From contig JALMGJ010000017.1 in the NCBI GenBank assembly GCA_023362775.1, positions 20,417,501 through 20,481,500 of the forward strand: a stretch of DNA of 64,000 nucleotides, read 5' to 3'. The notes beneath the pieces are model-generated. The model was not told the DNA's origin and did not search any database. It was given only the letters and a program-made list of their open reading frames with translations. The position numbers and the translations under genes are program-made. This document shows, in pieces, positions 19,666-32,229 of the stretch (within the stretch, counting starts at the first letter, position 1; each line of letters begins with the position of its first letter). The stretch is from Charina bottae (Eukaryota > Chordata > Lepidosauria > Squamata > Charinaidae).

Positions 19666-22197
19666 TAGATCCATGGGGGATCTAGATAGAAGACTAGATC
19701 CATGGGGGAAGTAGCAGATTGGAGATCTGGGGGCTTGGAAAGAACCATCCCTCTTCACCTCCCATCTCCCCCTACCTTGACAGCTGATCTCTGGGCTTAG
19801 AAAAGTGGCAGATGAAGGAGAGAGGAGGCTCTTTGCCCACCAGATCTCTGAACTAGTGGATCTTCTATTTCATATGATTGGAGACTAGTGAGATTTAAAG
19901 CAGCCAGTTTTGTCTGCCTCCACACCTGTGGATCAGCTGCAGGGTCTGGAAGAGTGGCAAGAGAAGAGGGTGAGCCAACTCAGGATTTGACAGGTGTAGA
20001 GGGAGGGGTCGAGTGGTGCAGTGGTTAGAATTCCATCCTCCTCCTTGTCTGCATGCAGTTAGAAGGCTCTTAGGGTGCTAAACCCATGTTTAAAAATAGC
20101 CTGGTGGTTGACAGACATGGGTGGATTGCACAGTGAAGTGGGAGAAGGAGCTGGCTCATATGCGTCCCATGACTATCAGCTGTCCTTAGGGCTGCCTTTG
20201 AATATGGGTTTGGCACTCAAGAGACCTAAAGCCCTGTTCAAAAGCAGCCTGAAGAACAGCTGACAGGCAAGGAGGGTGGGGGTTGCAACATGGAGTGGCA
20301 GACAGAAAGCTGGCCTGCTCTCTCTCTTTCACGTCTCTATGCAGCTCCCCCTCCCATCAGTCACTGCTGGTCAGTTGCTATTCTCACCCATCCAGGTCTC
20401 TAAATTGGGGATAGGTTTGAACAACTAGTGGGCAAAGGCAGAGAACCAGTTTGAATGAACTAGACTTTCCCACTACCCAAAGCAGGATTGCCCTGAAGGA
20501 CAGTGTCCAGGGAGAGAGGAGGGAGCATGCTTACACTAGCATGAAGTGGTCAGCAGGAACCCAGGATGACTGCAACCCAGGGAGCACCAGTGACAAGCAC
20601 CAGTGGTGGAATGGTCAACACAGTAAAGCAAGTCAGAAATACCCACAGTTAGGTTGCTGCAACTTGCTACCTGTTGAAGCAGGGAAAGACTACTTGAACA
20701 GCAAAGGATGACCTAAGACTGCCTCAGATACAAATGGGGGGTGAGATAAAGACAACAGCATGAGGACACGGCAGGAAAAAAAAGAGGTTGTCAAGGCGTG
20801 TTTGTGCAAGTGGGGAAGACCCTAAAAGCATGGGATGAGAGCAGTCTGGCAATATCGGGGCAATTTAGTGCACACTGAACTTCCAAGAGAGATAAAAGGG
20901 ACCTATTCACAATGCATTGATGTAACTGGGGCATGAATAAAACCAACAAACCAAAAAGGATTATAATTTGACCATAGCAGAGGAATTACATTAGCTACTC
21001 TGCTCAGATAATTTAGCTAACTTCATATTTTGCTTAATGATGAATTCTGAGAAATTGAAAGAGCCTTATATTCTTTCATCAACAGATTACAATAAAATGT
21101 ATCCCCTATGTTGTGCTTTTTAGGAATCAGTGATTTTGTATCTGCACCTTTTCTGCCATTTTGACTGAATCCCTTTCTCAGTTTCAACTTCACTGCTATC
21201 TGTCACTGTGAAGTCACCACAGATATTATGGCGCCAGCTTATCTGTTACTATTACAGCTGGGGGATTTATATAGAGTGAAGTCTATTTATAAAGCTCTTT
21301 GTATGACTGTCCAGTGCCTTCCAATAAATATAACTTTCCCCCTTCCTCCTTCCTGTGCCCCTGGATTTTCTTTTGCTGTTTGTTACATCCAAGTGCTCTA
21401 CTGAAGAATGAGCTCTGGTTATGTGTTCATAAAAAATCAACAGTAGACCCAAGACATTAATCATACAGCAAAATAGCTCTGAAACTGGATGAGAGAAACC
21501 AAGTTCTTAGTAGTTTGATGAACATCCAAGCAAGTTAAGATGCAGGCCAGGAATGAAAAGGACCTTTGTTTTGATGCTAAAATTGAACATTTCTTTTTTA
21601 CATTCCCATATGAAGTTTGCATTGCCCTTCACTTTCTCACTCCATGCAGGAGAGATGGGGGATTAATTGGTTTAAATTGTTTTAATCTACAACTTCTGGA
21701 TCAATATTTGGCTTAAAACACCTTCAAATGATTCACTTCTTCAAATTTTGGACCCATTTTTATATCCCCAAAGTGTAAATTAGAAAAGTGGTATACAATA
21801 ATGTATATATTTAGGGAAAATCATAATGTGTATGTGGGGAAGTGGCCTCCATAAATAAGTGTGCATTTTTGTGTAGTTTCTTTTTTAAGAACTGATTGCA
21901 AATTGATGTATGTAGAAATTGAATGGATTGAATTCATGGCTACATTCATACAAAACCAGTGCAGATGGAAGACAGATTTGCTCAACCCTACATCATGGTA
22001 TCCTTATGATGACTAATAAAAATTAGACCAAAGTCCCTTTTGACAATTTATTTTCTACATGCAAAGACTAAAGAATGGAAAGTTCACCCATAGTAATCTT
22101 TTCTGACTTCCCAGTTAATGCACAAAAATCCAGTCCATCAACTGGCAAGAGGACCAATTGGGTGCAGTAATAACATCCATGGAGCTAGATGATGCAT
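19666..22197. other. Unassigned sequence
   Basis: A local duplication of AGACTAGATCCATGGGGGA occurs at 19663-19709. AGTGGTGCAGTGGTTAGAAT at about 20010 resembles a Pol III A-box region, but no B box follows. The region 21170-21440 is relatively complex in composition but I recognise no exon. Confidence 0.35.
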
Positions 22198-22926
22198 ATT
22201 TATTTATTTATTTATTATTTATTTATTTTATATGACCACCCATCTCCCCCCATGGGGAACTCTGGGCGGTTCACAATAAACAAGTTAAAATAAAATCTAA
22301 AATATCTAAAATCACAGTTATACAATAAAATACATATTCTAAAATCCAGATGGTGATGGAATGATTAAAAGAAGGACAATTATAAAATTAGGGGATTAGC
22401 CACCCCCATGAGGAACTATCCCTTCCTCCTTCCCACGCCAGGCGGCAGAACCAGGTCTTCAGCTCTTTCCTAAAGGTCGGGAGGGAGGAGATCTGTCTTA
22501 ACTCTGGGGGCAAGGTGTTCCATAGAGTGGGCGCTGCCACAGAGAAGGCCCGCCTCCTAGACCCCATCAGATGGCATTCTCTAATTGATGGGGTTCGTAG
22601 CAGGCCCTCTCTGAATGACCGAGTGGGGCGGGTCGATAACATGGGGATCAGACGGTCCCTCAGGTATTCTGGCCCCATGCCATGTAGGGCTTTAAAGGTG
22701 ATTACCAACACCTTGAATTTTACCCGGAAGCAAACTGGCACCCAATGCAGCTCGCGGAGCAACGGTGTTACATGTGCAGATCTCGACGCACCCAAAATTG
22801 CCCGCGCGGCCGCATTCTGCACCAGCTGTAGCTTCCGGATAGTCTTCAAGGGTAGCCCCATGTAGAGCGCATTGCAATAATCTACATGGGAGATGACGAG
22901 AGCATGAATGACTGTACGGAGGGCAT
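22198..22926 (-). mobile_element. 5'-truncated L2/CR1-group LINE
   Basis: The minus strand encodes the L2 C-terminal region from ALRTVIHALVISHVDYCNAL through LRELHWVPVCFRVKFKVLV, RRAFSVAAPTLWNTLPPE and the end SSSWGWLIP, with no stop or frameshift. The 3' UTR includes CCGCCCAGAGTTCCCCATGG and an (AAAT)n tail at 22198-22230. The 5' junction is near 22926; the open frame continues to 23278 through unrelated flanking DNA. Confidence 0.93.
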
Positions 22927-24800
22927 ATGCATTCTGCCAAATTACAAAATAGGTCCCAATCTCTGCTGAATCTGCAGGACTGGATGTAAGATATACTGTG
23001 ATGCCCAGAAGGAACAGGGCAACACACTTGTAACAATAGGAGACTTGCATTTTAAGTATTCTTATTCTTAAGATTTTTGCCCCAGCGCTTGTACCTGTGT
23101 ATGCATACATATTCAGAATTATGCACTCTGAAAATTCTAGTCCACTTGTTGAGGTTGTTTTCTCGGCAGTAATTTGTCCGCCATCAGTTTTAAAATCAAG
23201 TAATCTTTCCTCTGCTACAAGTGTGCTGGATTTCAGCTTCCCTAATGAGTAGCCAAAACAATTACTGACCCTTGTCAAGGGAAAGAATAGTGAAAAGCAT
23301 TACTGATGTGTTTATCTTTTGATTGCACTGAAAATAATGCTGAGTTTGAGAGGAGATCTGTACTTCCAGCTTACCCCAGTGTGAGCATGAGTATTTCAGG
23401 ACAAGAATACATGACATTGTCCTCAACCTACTCCTTGCTAACAGCTAACATACTCCTGGCCATTAAATTCACCAGTAGGGTGGTGAAAAGCTGAGATATT
23501 TTTCTTTCTTTTTTGACAAGTTAATTGACAGAACAGTGCATACAATGATGGACCTAGCTTTGGTTTGGGGTTTTTGTTTTTAACCAGATAAAATTGAAAA
23601 GACTTCAGCCACTCTCCCTAACTAGACCAAGTGACAGGGAGGGCAAAGGTAAAACTAAGCTATTTTCTTTCTTCCTTTATTTTGCTGGCCCATGAAGGGT
23701 AAAGAAGCAGAGGAGTCCACCAGGCAGGGATCATAATAAACCTGGTCCAGACAGAACATCAAACTACTACAGAGGCCAAAGAGAAGGAAGGGACTGAAAT
23801 CTGGAAAGGCATTTCTTACAGACAAACTACTAACTGCTTAAGCTGGCTTCATTTCCAGTTTATTCTTCAGTTTACACACACACAAGACAAGCAGTTGAAG
23901 GCTGCCGTGCGGAAAAGCTTCGGGAAAGGAAAGAGTAAGTTTCCAGCATTAGAGTCTATGCTGTTTTGCTTTCAGAAATCCTCCATTTCCCCGAAGGATT
24001 AAACAAAAAAATGAGCCTATATGCTAGCCATTTGGGATATATGCTTGTCGGAAAACAGGATTATTTCAGATGCCGAGCATTTTGTTATTTTTTATCTCCT
24101 TTTCTCTGTGTCCTTCAGAAATAGCTGGCTACTAACTAGCAAAAAAGGATTATAAGTGGTCGGAATGCTTTTCCCTTCATGCATCACTATGAACATTGCA
24201 CTGCCAGGTGTAACAAAGGCTGTGGAATTACATATACAAAATTGTCTTTCTGTGATATTATACTTAGTATTCTAGAAGAGATATGTCATAAAGAGAATAA
24301 GCATTTGTTTTTTCCCAAGATTTGGATGTTCCCAAGCCAATTTCCATTTTAAAAACAAGTCCATTTGCTTCAGTTTCATTCATGCGAAATGCAGAGGAAC
24401 AATTCTGATATCCCTATTGCATCATGGGTATGTATGTGTTGATTTTCTTCACCCACTAGGAGTGGTGACAGCACCAAGACATTAAACCAAAGTCTTCTGG
24501 GCACTGCCTGATTCCAGGAGATCATGAAAGATAACCTCCAGTAGTGACCACAGTTTTTTGAAATGGTAATATTTTTATCACAATTCGTTGGAATAAAGCA
24601 TTTATGATAAATAATATGGAAGCTGCTATGTGCAGCCAAAGTCCAAAAGAAGAAATGTGTAGGTTAGCAATGAACATAAACTAACAAAGCTAAGACTGAG
24701 TAATGGAATCACTGTGATTTTCATGAAAGAATTAAGAAAAAACAAACAAACCAAGGCACGGCAGAAAAACAAGTCCACCTTCAACTACGGAAGCTGGCTA
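22927..24800. other. Unassigned sequence, possible unproven exon
   Basis: No repeat recognised. At 23925-23945 GGAAAGA is followed by GTAAGT, a strong splice-donor look-alike after a CG-containing segment (GCCGTGCGGAAAAGCTTCGG). It could be a 5' untranslated exon, but nothing else supports that. Confidence 0.3.
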
Positions 24801-24804
24801 GATA

Positions 24805-24945
24805 ACTTTTGGGCCATCACTTTCTTTCAACCCAACCCACTCACAGGTTGTTGTTGTGGGGAAAATAGAAGGCAAGCGCATTATGTATGTCATCTTGTAC
24901 ATAATAAAGGTGGGATATAAATCTAATAATTAATAAATATAGGAA
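24805..24945 (+). mobile_element. Sauria-type SINE, 3' part only
   Basis: TTTGGGCCATCACTTTCTTTC is followed by CAGGTTGTTGTTGTGGGGAA and AATAAAGGTGGGATATAAAT CTAATAATTAATAA. This matches the 3' half of the subfamily seen at 5.9 kb; the tRNA-like head is missing. Confidence 0.8.
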
Positions 24946-25084
24946 TATGAATAAAACTCTTTTTACATCACAATTCATGTTTATAAGTTACTTTCATGCA
25001 ACATTTCCTGCATCTCTTGCTCATGAGGTCATGCTACCATAAATGTGTAAGATTTTAAGGTGTCACTTCACTTCTTTTTAATAC
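24946..25084. other. Short unassigned gap
   Basis: Nothing recognised. Confidence 0.4.
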
Positions 25085-25235
25085 AAGGACTATTTATTTA
25101 TTATTGATTTATTTAGTAAATTTATAGGCTGCCCATCTTACATACATGACTCTAGGTGGCTCACAAGTAAAACAGAAGAAAAGCCGTAAAAGACAATCAG
25201 AATTTAAAAAAAACAACAACAAAAACATTAAAATA
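25085..25235 (-). mobile_element. L2/CR1-type LINE 3' UTR tail
   Basis: On the minus strand a decayed 3' terminal signature (GAGCCACCTAGAGTCATGTA, GGGCAGCCTATAAATTTAC) leads to an (AAAT)n-like tail. This is the same layout as the intact L2 tails. Coding sequence is absent. Confidence 0.65.
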
Positions 25236-25639
25236 GCAGCCGAGAAGACTCACAACCGCTATACTGTACGCTACATGCTATCTTGATTTCTGAAACACAT
25301 GAAGGAAACCCAATAGCAAAAGGCCCCAAAACTCATCACCACAGCACATGAGTCAGATGTGTAAAAGGTAAAGTCTACAATATTTTCCAAATATCGTATC
25401 CTCATCTTATTTTTTACGCTATTCTGTCATATATTCCAATAATCCCTTTTCAAACCTATTTTTGAAGTAAGTCATTTTCTTTCCTTTACCTTGAGAAAAA
25501 ACGGTGCCAACCGCAGCTTTTTTTCAAACGCCAAAGAGCAGTTCGAACGGATTATTTTGGTCAGGACCAGGACGCGTGAAGAAATGCTTGACTGCTCTTC
25601 CCTGCATGCCACACTTCCAGTTCTGGTTGTCCTCCAACA

Positions 25640-25950
25640 GCAACTGTTAAGAGTCATCTCTCGGACCCCGGAAGCGCACCTTCTCTGTAGCAGCGCCTGC
25701 CCTCTGGAAAGAGGTCCCCCAAGATGTGGGCGGCCCCCACTCTGCTGCTGTTCAGGGGAGCTGTGGAGAACTGGCTCTTCACCCAGGCCTTTGGCAAGGG
25801 AGAGTGAAACCCTTTGCTTCGTTCTATACAGTCTGTCTGTCTTGCCACCTTTTATCTCTTGTCTTTTTTTCTTTTATTGTCATTTCTTTGTTTTGATTGT
25901 TGTGAACTGCCCAGAGTCATTGGGAGCTGAGTGGCATCCAAGTTTAATAA

Positions 25951-25986
<36 letters not shown>
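25640..25986 (+). mobile_element. L2-type LINE 3' end with (ATT)n tail
   Basis: TCTCGGACCCCGGAAGCGCA, CCTTCTCTGTAGCAGCGCCT and TGCCCTCTGGAA correspond to the L2 protein segment GSRRRAFSVAAPALW. The 3' UTR has TGTGAACTGCCCAGAGTCAT and GGGAGCTGAGTGGCATCCAA before an ATT array (25949-25986). The 171-codon frame at 25491 covering this region is in the wrong frame and is not a gene. Confidence 0.75.
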
Positions 25987-25989
<3 letters not shown>

Positions 25990-27617
25990 TACCATTAGTG
26001 ATATAACCTGCATTTTCAAGCAGTGAGCATCACTGGTGCAAAAAAAATAGTATTTAAAAAAATTAAAAATGGTCAAAAGTACATAAGGTCTCCAAAGTGT
26101 GTTAGATTTTAGCAATCAGTTGATGATCTCACCTGAAATTTCATGAGGATAGTGATGTCTTGTATGATCTGGTGATGCTGTGAGGCTTTAGCTATTTTTT
26201 TTAAAAAATGTTTTATTGTTATATACATGCGAAGCTAGCCAGAAATTCTCAAGCAGAAAGTTGTCCCTGCACAGCACAGAAGGTTGGTCCTGTTTTAGAA
26301 GCAAGTCCCTTCCGTACAATTTTGTGTCTTCTGCCCATTTCCCTGGGACATTTCTTTCAAACACAAGATAGTAAGAAATCAGTGCTCAAAACTTCTAAAT
26401 TCAGAACATTTAATAAAAGACCTTTCTACCTCTCATCACTTTTTCTATCCTAGAGCGAAGCCATAATAATGCTTTTCCTTCTTCGTTTCTTTCTCTTTTC
26501 CCCCCAGAAAAGGCTTTAATAATTTATTTTAGTTTTATTTTATTTTTAATGTGCTACTGAAAGCAAACTATTTTCTTAAGCTACAAAATACAAATCAATG
26601 TCTTTTGTTGCCCAGACCCTCATCCAAGCCCCACTGCTTCTTGAGAGCTGCAGGGTTTTTCTTCTTTTCCTCATGTTGGCCTTTTCAGTCCCCAACTAGA
26701 TTCCCCTCCTTCTTGGCCTTCAGACGAGGAGTAGCAGGCTTTTTCAACCCACCAAGACTCACAGAGCTCCAGCCGTTCTCTTTTATGTCCTCCTCTTTTC
26801 AAGCAGCTTCCATTGCTGTTGCAACCTCAGCCCACATGATTATTTCATTATGAAACTTTTGCCTCTATTCCCTTATGAAGCAAGACAAAAGAGATCAGCA
26901 CCAGAGCAGTAACTATAAATAATGAATTTTGCCTGCCTCTCCTGACCAGTCAATAACAGGCTGCGAGGCAAATGGCAAACATGAGAGACCTTCAAAATGT
27001 CCACCATGAAAGAGGGATGACATTGTCAGGAAGCTTTCAACCCAGGGAAAGGGCAGCTGGTGGATCACACCACAGTTCTCCAAAGAGCCGATCAAAAGCA
27101 CAACTTTAGCTTGTTCTGCACCTTTCTCCTCAGCTTAGGGCTCTAGAAGTCAGGAGAACACTTGATGAGCTGCTTGCTATTGCTTTTTAAAACCAAGCTT
27201 GCTGAGCACTTTTTAAAGTGGAGATGGGGCACATCACACACAGCAGCCTTATCCTCTCTGTACAAGCATATCGGGTGATTTAGAACTGAAGGGGAAAAAA
27301 ATAGTTGACTTCTTTTGAATTTCAGCTTCTCCGACATGGATAATATTTGCCAGCCCTGTTTCACTGCTAGTCTTCCTTCCAGAAAATCTGTCAGGACTCA
27401 TCACTACTGCCAGACTTTGCCCACTAACATTGCCAGCACCTGAAGCTGATTGTTCCAGGTATTAGAAACTCTGACAATGAACAGGAGACAACAAGGAAAG
27501 TCAGAGATTCATCAGGGATTCTAAGTCTTCCAACTTTCCTCTATACACTCAAACTGGAAAAGCATTAGATAATTAATGATTAGGAAGGATGGGAAGGATG
27601 TCTTTTAAGACAAGGAC
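25987..27617. other. Unassigned sequence
   Basis: No element recognised. A lysine-rich antisense reading of 26590-26760 was considered as a processed pseudogene and not accepted. Confidence 0.35.
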
Positions 27618-28056
27618 GTCTCTTAAGACAAAGCAGCAAGGCACTGCTGTCAGTCATAGTAGATGTTGCTGAAGAAGGTGGATAAATTTAGCATGAGGCG
27701 ATTTTAGAGCATTGATAACATCTGAAAGCAGGAAACACATGAAATATATCATTATGGTTTGAGAAATGTAACTCTACCATATTTGATCAATCAGTATCTA
27801 ATGCAACCCTTCCCAATCTAGACATCTTCTAGATAAGTGGACTTCAATTTCCAGAGTTCTCAGCAATGGCCATGTTGGCTGGGTAATTCTGGGAGCAGAG
27901 GTTCACACATCAGAAGGATGCCCAGTTAGTGGGTAAGCTGATCTAATAGAAATGGTTGATGATAATTAATATTGTTTCAATGTGTTTTAAATAACATTGT
28001 GGAATAAAATTCAATAAAATAAAATTGAAGAATGTCTTTTAAGACAAAGCAGCAAG
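27618..28056. mobile_element. Possible retroposed insertion between 23-bp direct repeats
   Basis: The 23-mers at 27618-27640 and 28034-28056 (TTAAGACAAAGCAGCAAG preceded by GTCTC or GTCTT) differ at one base. The enclosed 393 bases end in an A-rich stretch (AATAAAATTCAATAAAATAA) directly before the second repeat, as expected for L1-type insertion. The interior includes a palindromic-MITE remnant at about 27805-27930 (TCTAGATAAGTGGACTTCAA, GCTGGGTAATTCTGGGAG). The source of the rest is unknown. Confidence 0.5.
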
Positions 28057-28659
28057 TAAAAAGATTAGTAGCCCCAATTAAGATTTCTCCAAATAGATTA
28101 GAATATCATCTTCCATATATTTTAAGGAAAGGAAGGAAATGGGCAGGGTGAGAAAAGGTCAACATAGGTCCTTGTCATTTCTGAAGCAAATAGCAGCAAT
28201 ACCTGAATCAATCAATGCACTACTCTCAGAGTGCTTTCAGTATCACAACTGTACAGTTGTATCATTCTTTCATTTACTAACTCCTACGAAATTGTTGCCT
28301 GTCAGTTGATATGTTATAGTCAGGAAACATGAAATATAAACATTTCTCCTCCTTTTAGCTGATAGTTCTTTTCTAATCTCCATAAAGGCAGCCACATTTT
28401 GCTCAATCACTATTTCTATTCATTGTAATTATTTTATTGATGTTTTATTCAGGTACATCTCCTGTTGCACCTGAATTTAATTCTCTATTCATATATATAT
28501 TTCATATCCATTCATTCATTCTTGTTCTTTTCCTGTAAATAAGGCTAATGATGCATTTTTATTTTTATTTTTTTTTAATTATTTGTGTGGCCACCCATCT
28601 CACAACAGTGACTCTTTTAAGGATTAGGGAGATTTTAGGGAGATTTTTTAGCAAAAATA
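28057..28659. other. Mostly unassigned; L2-like tail remnant at 28570-28620
   Basis: TATTTGTGTGGCCACCCATC followed by TCACAACAGTGACTC (28575-28618) resembles the minus-strand 3' end of an L2-type LINE. The rest is unassigned. Confidence 0.4.
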
Positions 28660-28910
28660 AACTAACTAAGAGAGCCAGTTTGGTGTAGTGGTTAAGGCAT
28701 GAGGCTAGGAACCGGGAGACCATGAGTTCTAGTCCTGCCTTAGGCACAAAGCCAGCTGGGTGACCTTGGGCCAGTCACTCTCAGCCCTAGGAAGGAGGCA
28801 ATGGCAAACCACTTTCAAACAAACTTGCCAAGAAAACTGCAGGGACTTGTCCAGACAGTCTCCAAGAATCAGACACGATTAAATGGATTAAAAAAAAATT
28901 AACTAACTAA
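28660..28910 (+). mobile_element. Sauria-type SINE, full length, with 10-bp TSD
   Basis: The head GAGCCAGTTTGGTGTAGTGG with A-box TAGTGGTTAAGG and B-box-like GAGTTCTAGTCCTGCC is followed by the body and the BovB-like 3' part (GCCAAGAAAACTGCAGGGAC, CCAAGAATCAGACACGATTA) ending in an A run. The direct repeat AACTAACTAA occurs at 28660-28669 and 28901-28910. This is the clearest member in the window. Confidence 0.95.
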
Positions 28911-30877
28911 ACTAAGTAAACCAATTACCTATTGAGTATGTTCAAATAGTTATTGAGTCTGAGCACTAACAGTCAACTGGTCTTGAAAGTGTACTAACTC
29001 TATACCCTATTCAAGGCCTTACAAACCAGTGATTATATTCACTTTACTGTTCTACAGGTAAGATTGAACATACATACAGTATATACATACACACACCCAT
29101 ATTTGATACATGAAAAATGGGGATGACTGGCTTCAATTTGTGAATAGGATAGAAAGTGCAAATTGGGTTAGTTTCCGTTAACATCAAATCAAACAATGTT
29201 TCACCCATTCCTATCTACAGGCACTTAGTATAAAGAAGGAAAGGAAAAGGAGTCAGAAGGTAGAGTAGACGGGGAAAGAAAGTGGAGAAGGGAAGAGGGG
29301 GAAGAGGAGACAAAGAAGATGGAGATGAGAGAAGAGAAGAAGGAAGGGAAGTCAAGTAAGAATGGGAGGAGAAAAGAAAGGCTGTTTTGTAAGAGAGTTA
29401 TAATTGTATTTGCTTCAAAAATGTAATGTTATGTGATGTTAAGATATGTTATTTTATTTTATGTTATGTTACATTATGTTATGTCAGATTTTGTTTTTTA
29501 TGTATTATTATGTAAAATAAAGAATTATTTTTTTTAAAAAAAGAAGCCACACTGTCAAATCCATTCTTTCAGGACTACAGAACTAACAGTCTTATTCAGT
29601 ATTTACATTGTTACCTGCCCATCATGACATGACCACCAAATTACGCTGGGGTGGATCAGCCCCATAGGCCTCTCTCCAAGCTAGTAAAGACAAGGCAGAG
29701 CCAGAAAATTCTATTTAGACTTCTGTTATAATTTTATAGAATATATTTTGATATATGAGCTCATCATTATGCACATATTGTGGCTCTGAAATACAAAGGG
29801 CAAAATCCAAGGCGATATCTCCTAGCTAATAACTTCTGGTAGGCCTAAATGTCTGGTTTCCCCATAGTAATAACACACCAAGTACAAGATGTTTGTAACA
29901 GGCCCCTATGGGGCTTGTGGATTTTGCAATCGTGCTTTGAAGATGAATCCCAGTTTTTCACATTAGAAGGACTGAAATCCAACTGAATCATTTCATTACT
30001 TTATTCCACAATTTAACTTGTTCTCCTTGTAGTAAACCTCCAAAAGGCCAAGCTGACAAGAGATAAATGTTGCAAAGAGAAGCTTTTTATTTCATTGTAT
30101 TTGGAGTTAAGATAAAATGTTTGCATCCAAAAAATTTCTTCCATAAATGAGACAGACACTACTGCTCCAACTGCCGGCTCCCTACAGCAATACAAGGATT
30201 GAGGTAACACTCATTAGAGGCCTCCGCTGGGGACAACCCTAATTGCCAGATTTACATTTTGTAGGCAATGCATACTTAGACTAATAATTCTACTTTGTGG
30301 TGCTTTGCTAGCCAGAAAAAAAAGAACATATTCTATTATCCTCAGGGCTTCAAGAGGTGTCTAAAGCAGGCCCAATACAGATCCTATGGAAAGTGAAGCT
30401 TTCATATAATTGGCATATATCCCACACAAAGACTTGATGTTTGACTCTATTTCCATCAGTTCCTAAGAAGGCAATAGGAGTCCCAAAGGATTCCTCAGCC
30501 TTTTATCCTTCTTCTGTCTTAGCAACCATCCACTCATCTCATCATTAGAACAATCGTTCCTTTGCTGATTGAAGTGGGACTCGGAAAATTCCAGCTTTCA
30601 ATTCCAAGCCTTATTACAGTGAGATATAATTGTATAACTGTGAAATCCATAGCTTCTTTTTTTAAAAAAAATCCTTATCCATGCTCATTCTCTCTCTCTC
30701 TCGATCTCAATCTCGATCTTGATCTCTATATACTGTATCTATCTCTATGTATCTATCTCTATATATCTATCTCTAGTCTATAGTGGTGCCCCTCATTTGC
30801 TCCATTCCTTAATAGAAATAAGTTTATAATCAGCATTCATTGGTCTCAATGACTTTCAACTGACAATGACTTTCAAC
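28911..30877. other. Unassigned sequence with purine-rich, GTTAT-rich and CT/CTAT-rich tracts
   Basis: A strongly purine-biased tract occupies 29232-29392 (G and A almost exclusively). A degenerate GTTAT/TTTTAT tract follows at 29425-29500 and ends in an A-rich run. A CTCTAT/CGATCT low-complexity tract lies at 30690-30780. No exon or element recognised. Confidence 0.5.
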
Positions 30878-30985
30878 AGATGGCCTTCAAGAGCAATCCC
30901 ATGTACTGTATGTATATATGTTGCAATAATCCAAATGGGAAGTGACCAGGGCAAGATCATTGGACCTGTCCCACAGGAGCAAATA
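30878..30985 (-). mobile_element. Short L2-type LINE fragment
   Basis: TGGCCTTCAAGAGCAATCCC followed by ATGTTGCAATAATCCAAATG and GGAAGTGACCAGGGCA aligns by eye with the minus-strand L2 segment encoding SHVDYCNALYMGLPLK (compare 22850-22900). It is heavily decayed. Confidence 0.6.
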
Positions 30986-31487
30986 CCAACATCTTGATTG
31001 GTTACAGTAATTATAAACATGCATAGAACTGTGTATCCATTTCTCACTGGTTCAATGTATGCTTTCGCCTTATAACCCTTTAGACTTTTGCACATACAAA
31101 GGCACTTTGTTCCCAATATGGTCTTTTGAAACATTAACTGGTTACTTCCCCATCCTAGAATGTCCTGATTCATTACCTTGGTATCTTTGCATGTGACCTG
31201 TCCATTTAGAGAGATGGAGTCTTTATTTCTCCCTTCCTTTGTAATAAAATTATAAAACACAGAATAGACTGTAAATCATAGCAACTATAACAGTACAATA
31301 TAATAAGTACATAAGGCTCTTCTGTGCTTGTTCATGCTACATTCTCAGGAGCAAAAATATGGCACCTCTTTCTTCCTTCCCCAGTTTTCACTGTTGCAGA
31401 AAGAATAAGGTAGGCTTTGAGTACATTCTACAAGCACAATCTGTATTCATGATTCAGAATTCATATGCAACCACATGTATAGTTGTA
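30986..31487. other. Unassigned sequence
   Basis: No feature recognised. Confidence 0.4.
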
Positions 31488-31690
31488 GACTATTTATTTA
31501 TTTATTTATTTATTTATTTATTGGGGAACCCCTTTATTTTGTCCCCATAATCGTAACCCTGAGGTAAGTTGGGCTCAGAGTAAAATTTATCTGGCCTAAA
31601 GTCATGCACCATAGCTAAAGGCAACCTTCAACCTGGTCTTTCTGATCCTAGTCTAACATTTTAACCACTACATCTCATATAAAGCCTTTT
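31488..31690 (-). mobile_element. (TTTA)n run and decayed tRNA-SINE
   Basis: TTTA repeats (31489-31531) are followed by a degraded minus-strand SINE related to the 5.9 kb copy. CGTAACCCTGAGGTAAGTTG, CTGGCCTAAAGTCATGCACC and TTTTAACCACTACATCTCA are the reverse of its tail, body and A-box regions. Confidence 0.6.
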
Positions 31691-31922
31691 GTTGCTTTCT
31701 TTCATGCAGAGAGTAAGTAGTTACACTTTGATCCTGAATCACATGAGAAACCGACATTGTGAAATAACCCAAATGTGAAAATAGTGGGGAAGATGTTTTA
31801 TTGCAATCTATGGGCTAAACAAGGAACTGAATCAGTTGATTTCTGATGGTAGTTTTAAAAACTTTGAGAGATTGCAGTTTGAATATGACATGCAAATATT
31901 TGCTTGGCAATATATACTACTG
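31691..31922. other. Short unassigned gap
   Basis: Nothing recognised. Confidence 0.4.
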
Positions 31923-32172
31923 AAACGTACTTTTTTTTTTTGGTACCTTCAAGTCAGTGTTGACTCTTGACAACTGCCTGGACTAGTCCCTGCAGTTTTC
32001 TTGGCAAGATTTTCAGAAGTGGTTTGTCATTGCCTGCTTCCTAGGACTGAGAGAGTGTGACTGGCCGGTCACCCAGCTGGATTCGTGCCTGTGGCGGGAC
32101 TAGAACTCAATGGTCTCCTGGTTTCTAGCCTGGTGCCTTAACCACTGCACCAAACTGGCTCTCTAAACATGT
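31923..32172 (-). mobile_element. Sauria-type SINE, full length
   Basis: The reverse-complement SINE runs from poly(T) (31931-31941) through the BovB-like 3' part (TTCAAGTCAGTGTTGACTCT, CCTGCAGTTTTCTTGGCAAG) and body to the tRNA-like head (TAACCACTGCACCAAACTGG, CTCTCT). The flanks AAACGTAC (31923-31930) and AAACATGTAC (32166-32175) are similar and may be an altered TSD. Confidence 0.92.
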
Positions 32173-32229
32173 ACTAACTAAATAATATGGCCCAGATGCT
32201 TTAGCAACTTCTGAGGTACCTACAATATT

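Noticed and set aside
20006..20060. SINE-like A box (GTGGTGCAGTGGTTAGAAT)
   Set aside because: No B box, body or tail follows, so it cannot be called a SINE.
26510..26860. Possible antisense processed pseudogene with lysine-rich reading
   Set aside because: The minus-strand reading has several stops, I recognise no parent gene, and there is no poly(A) tail or TSD.
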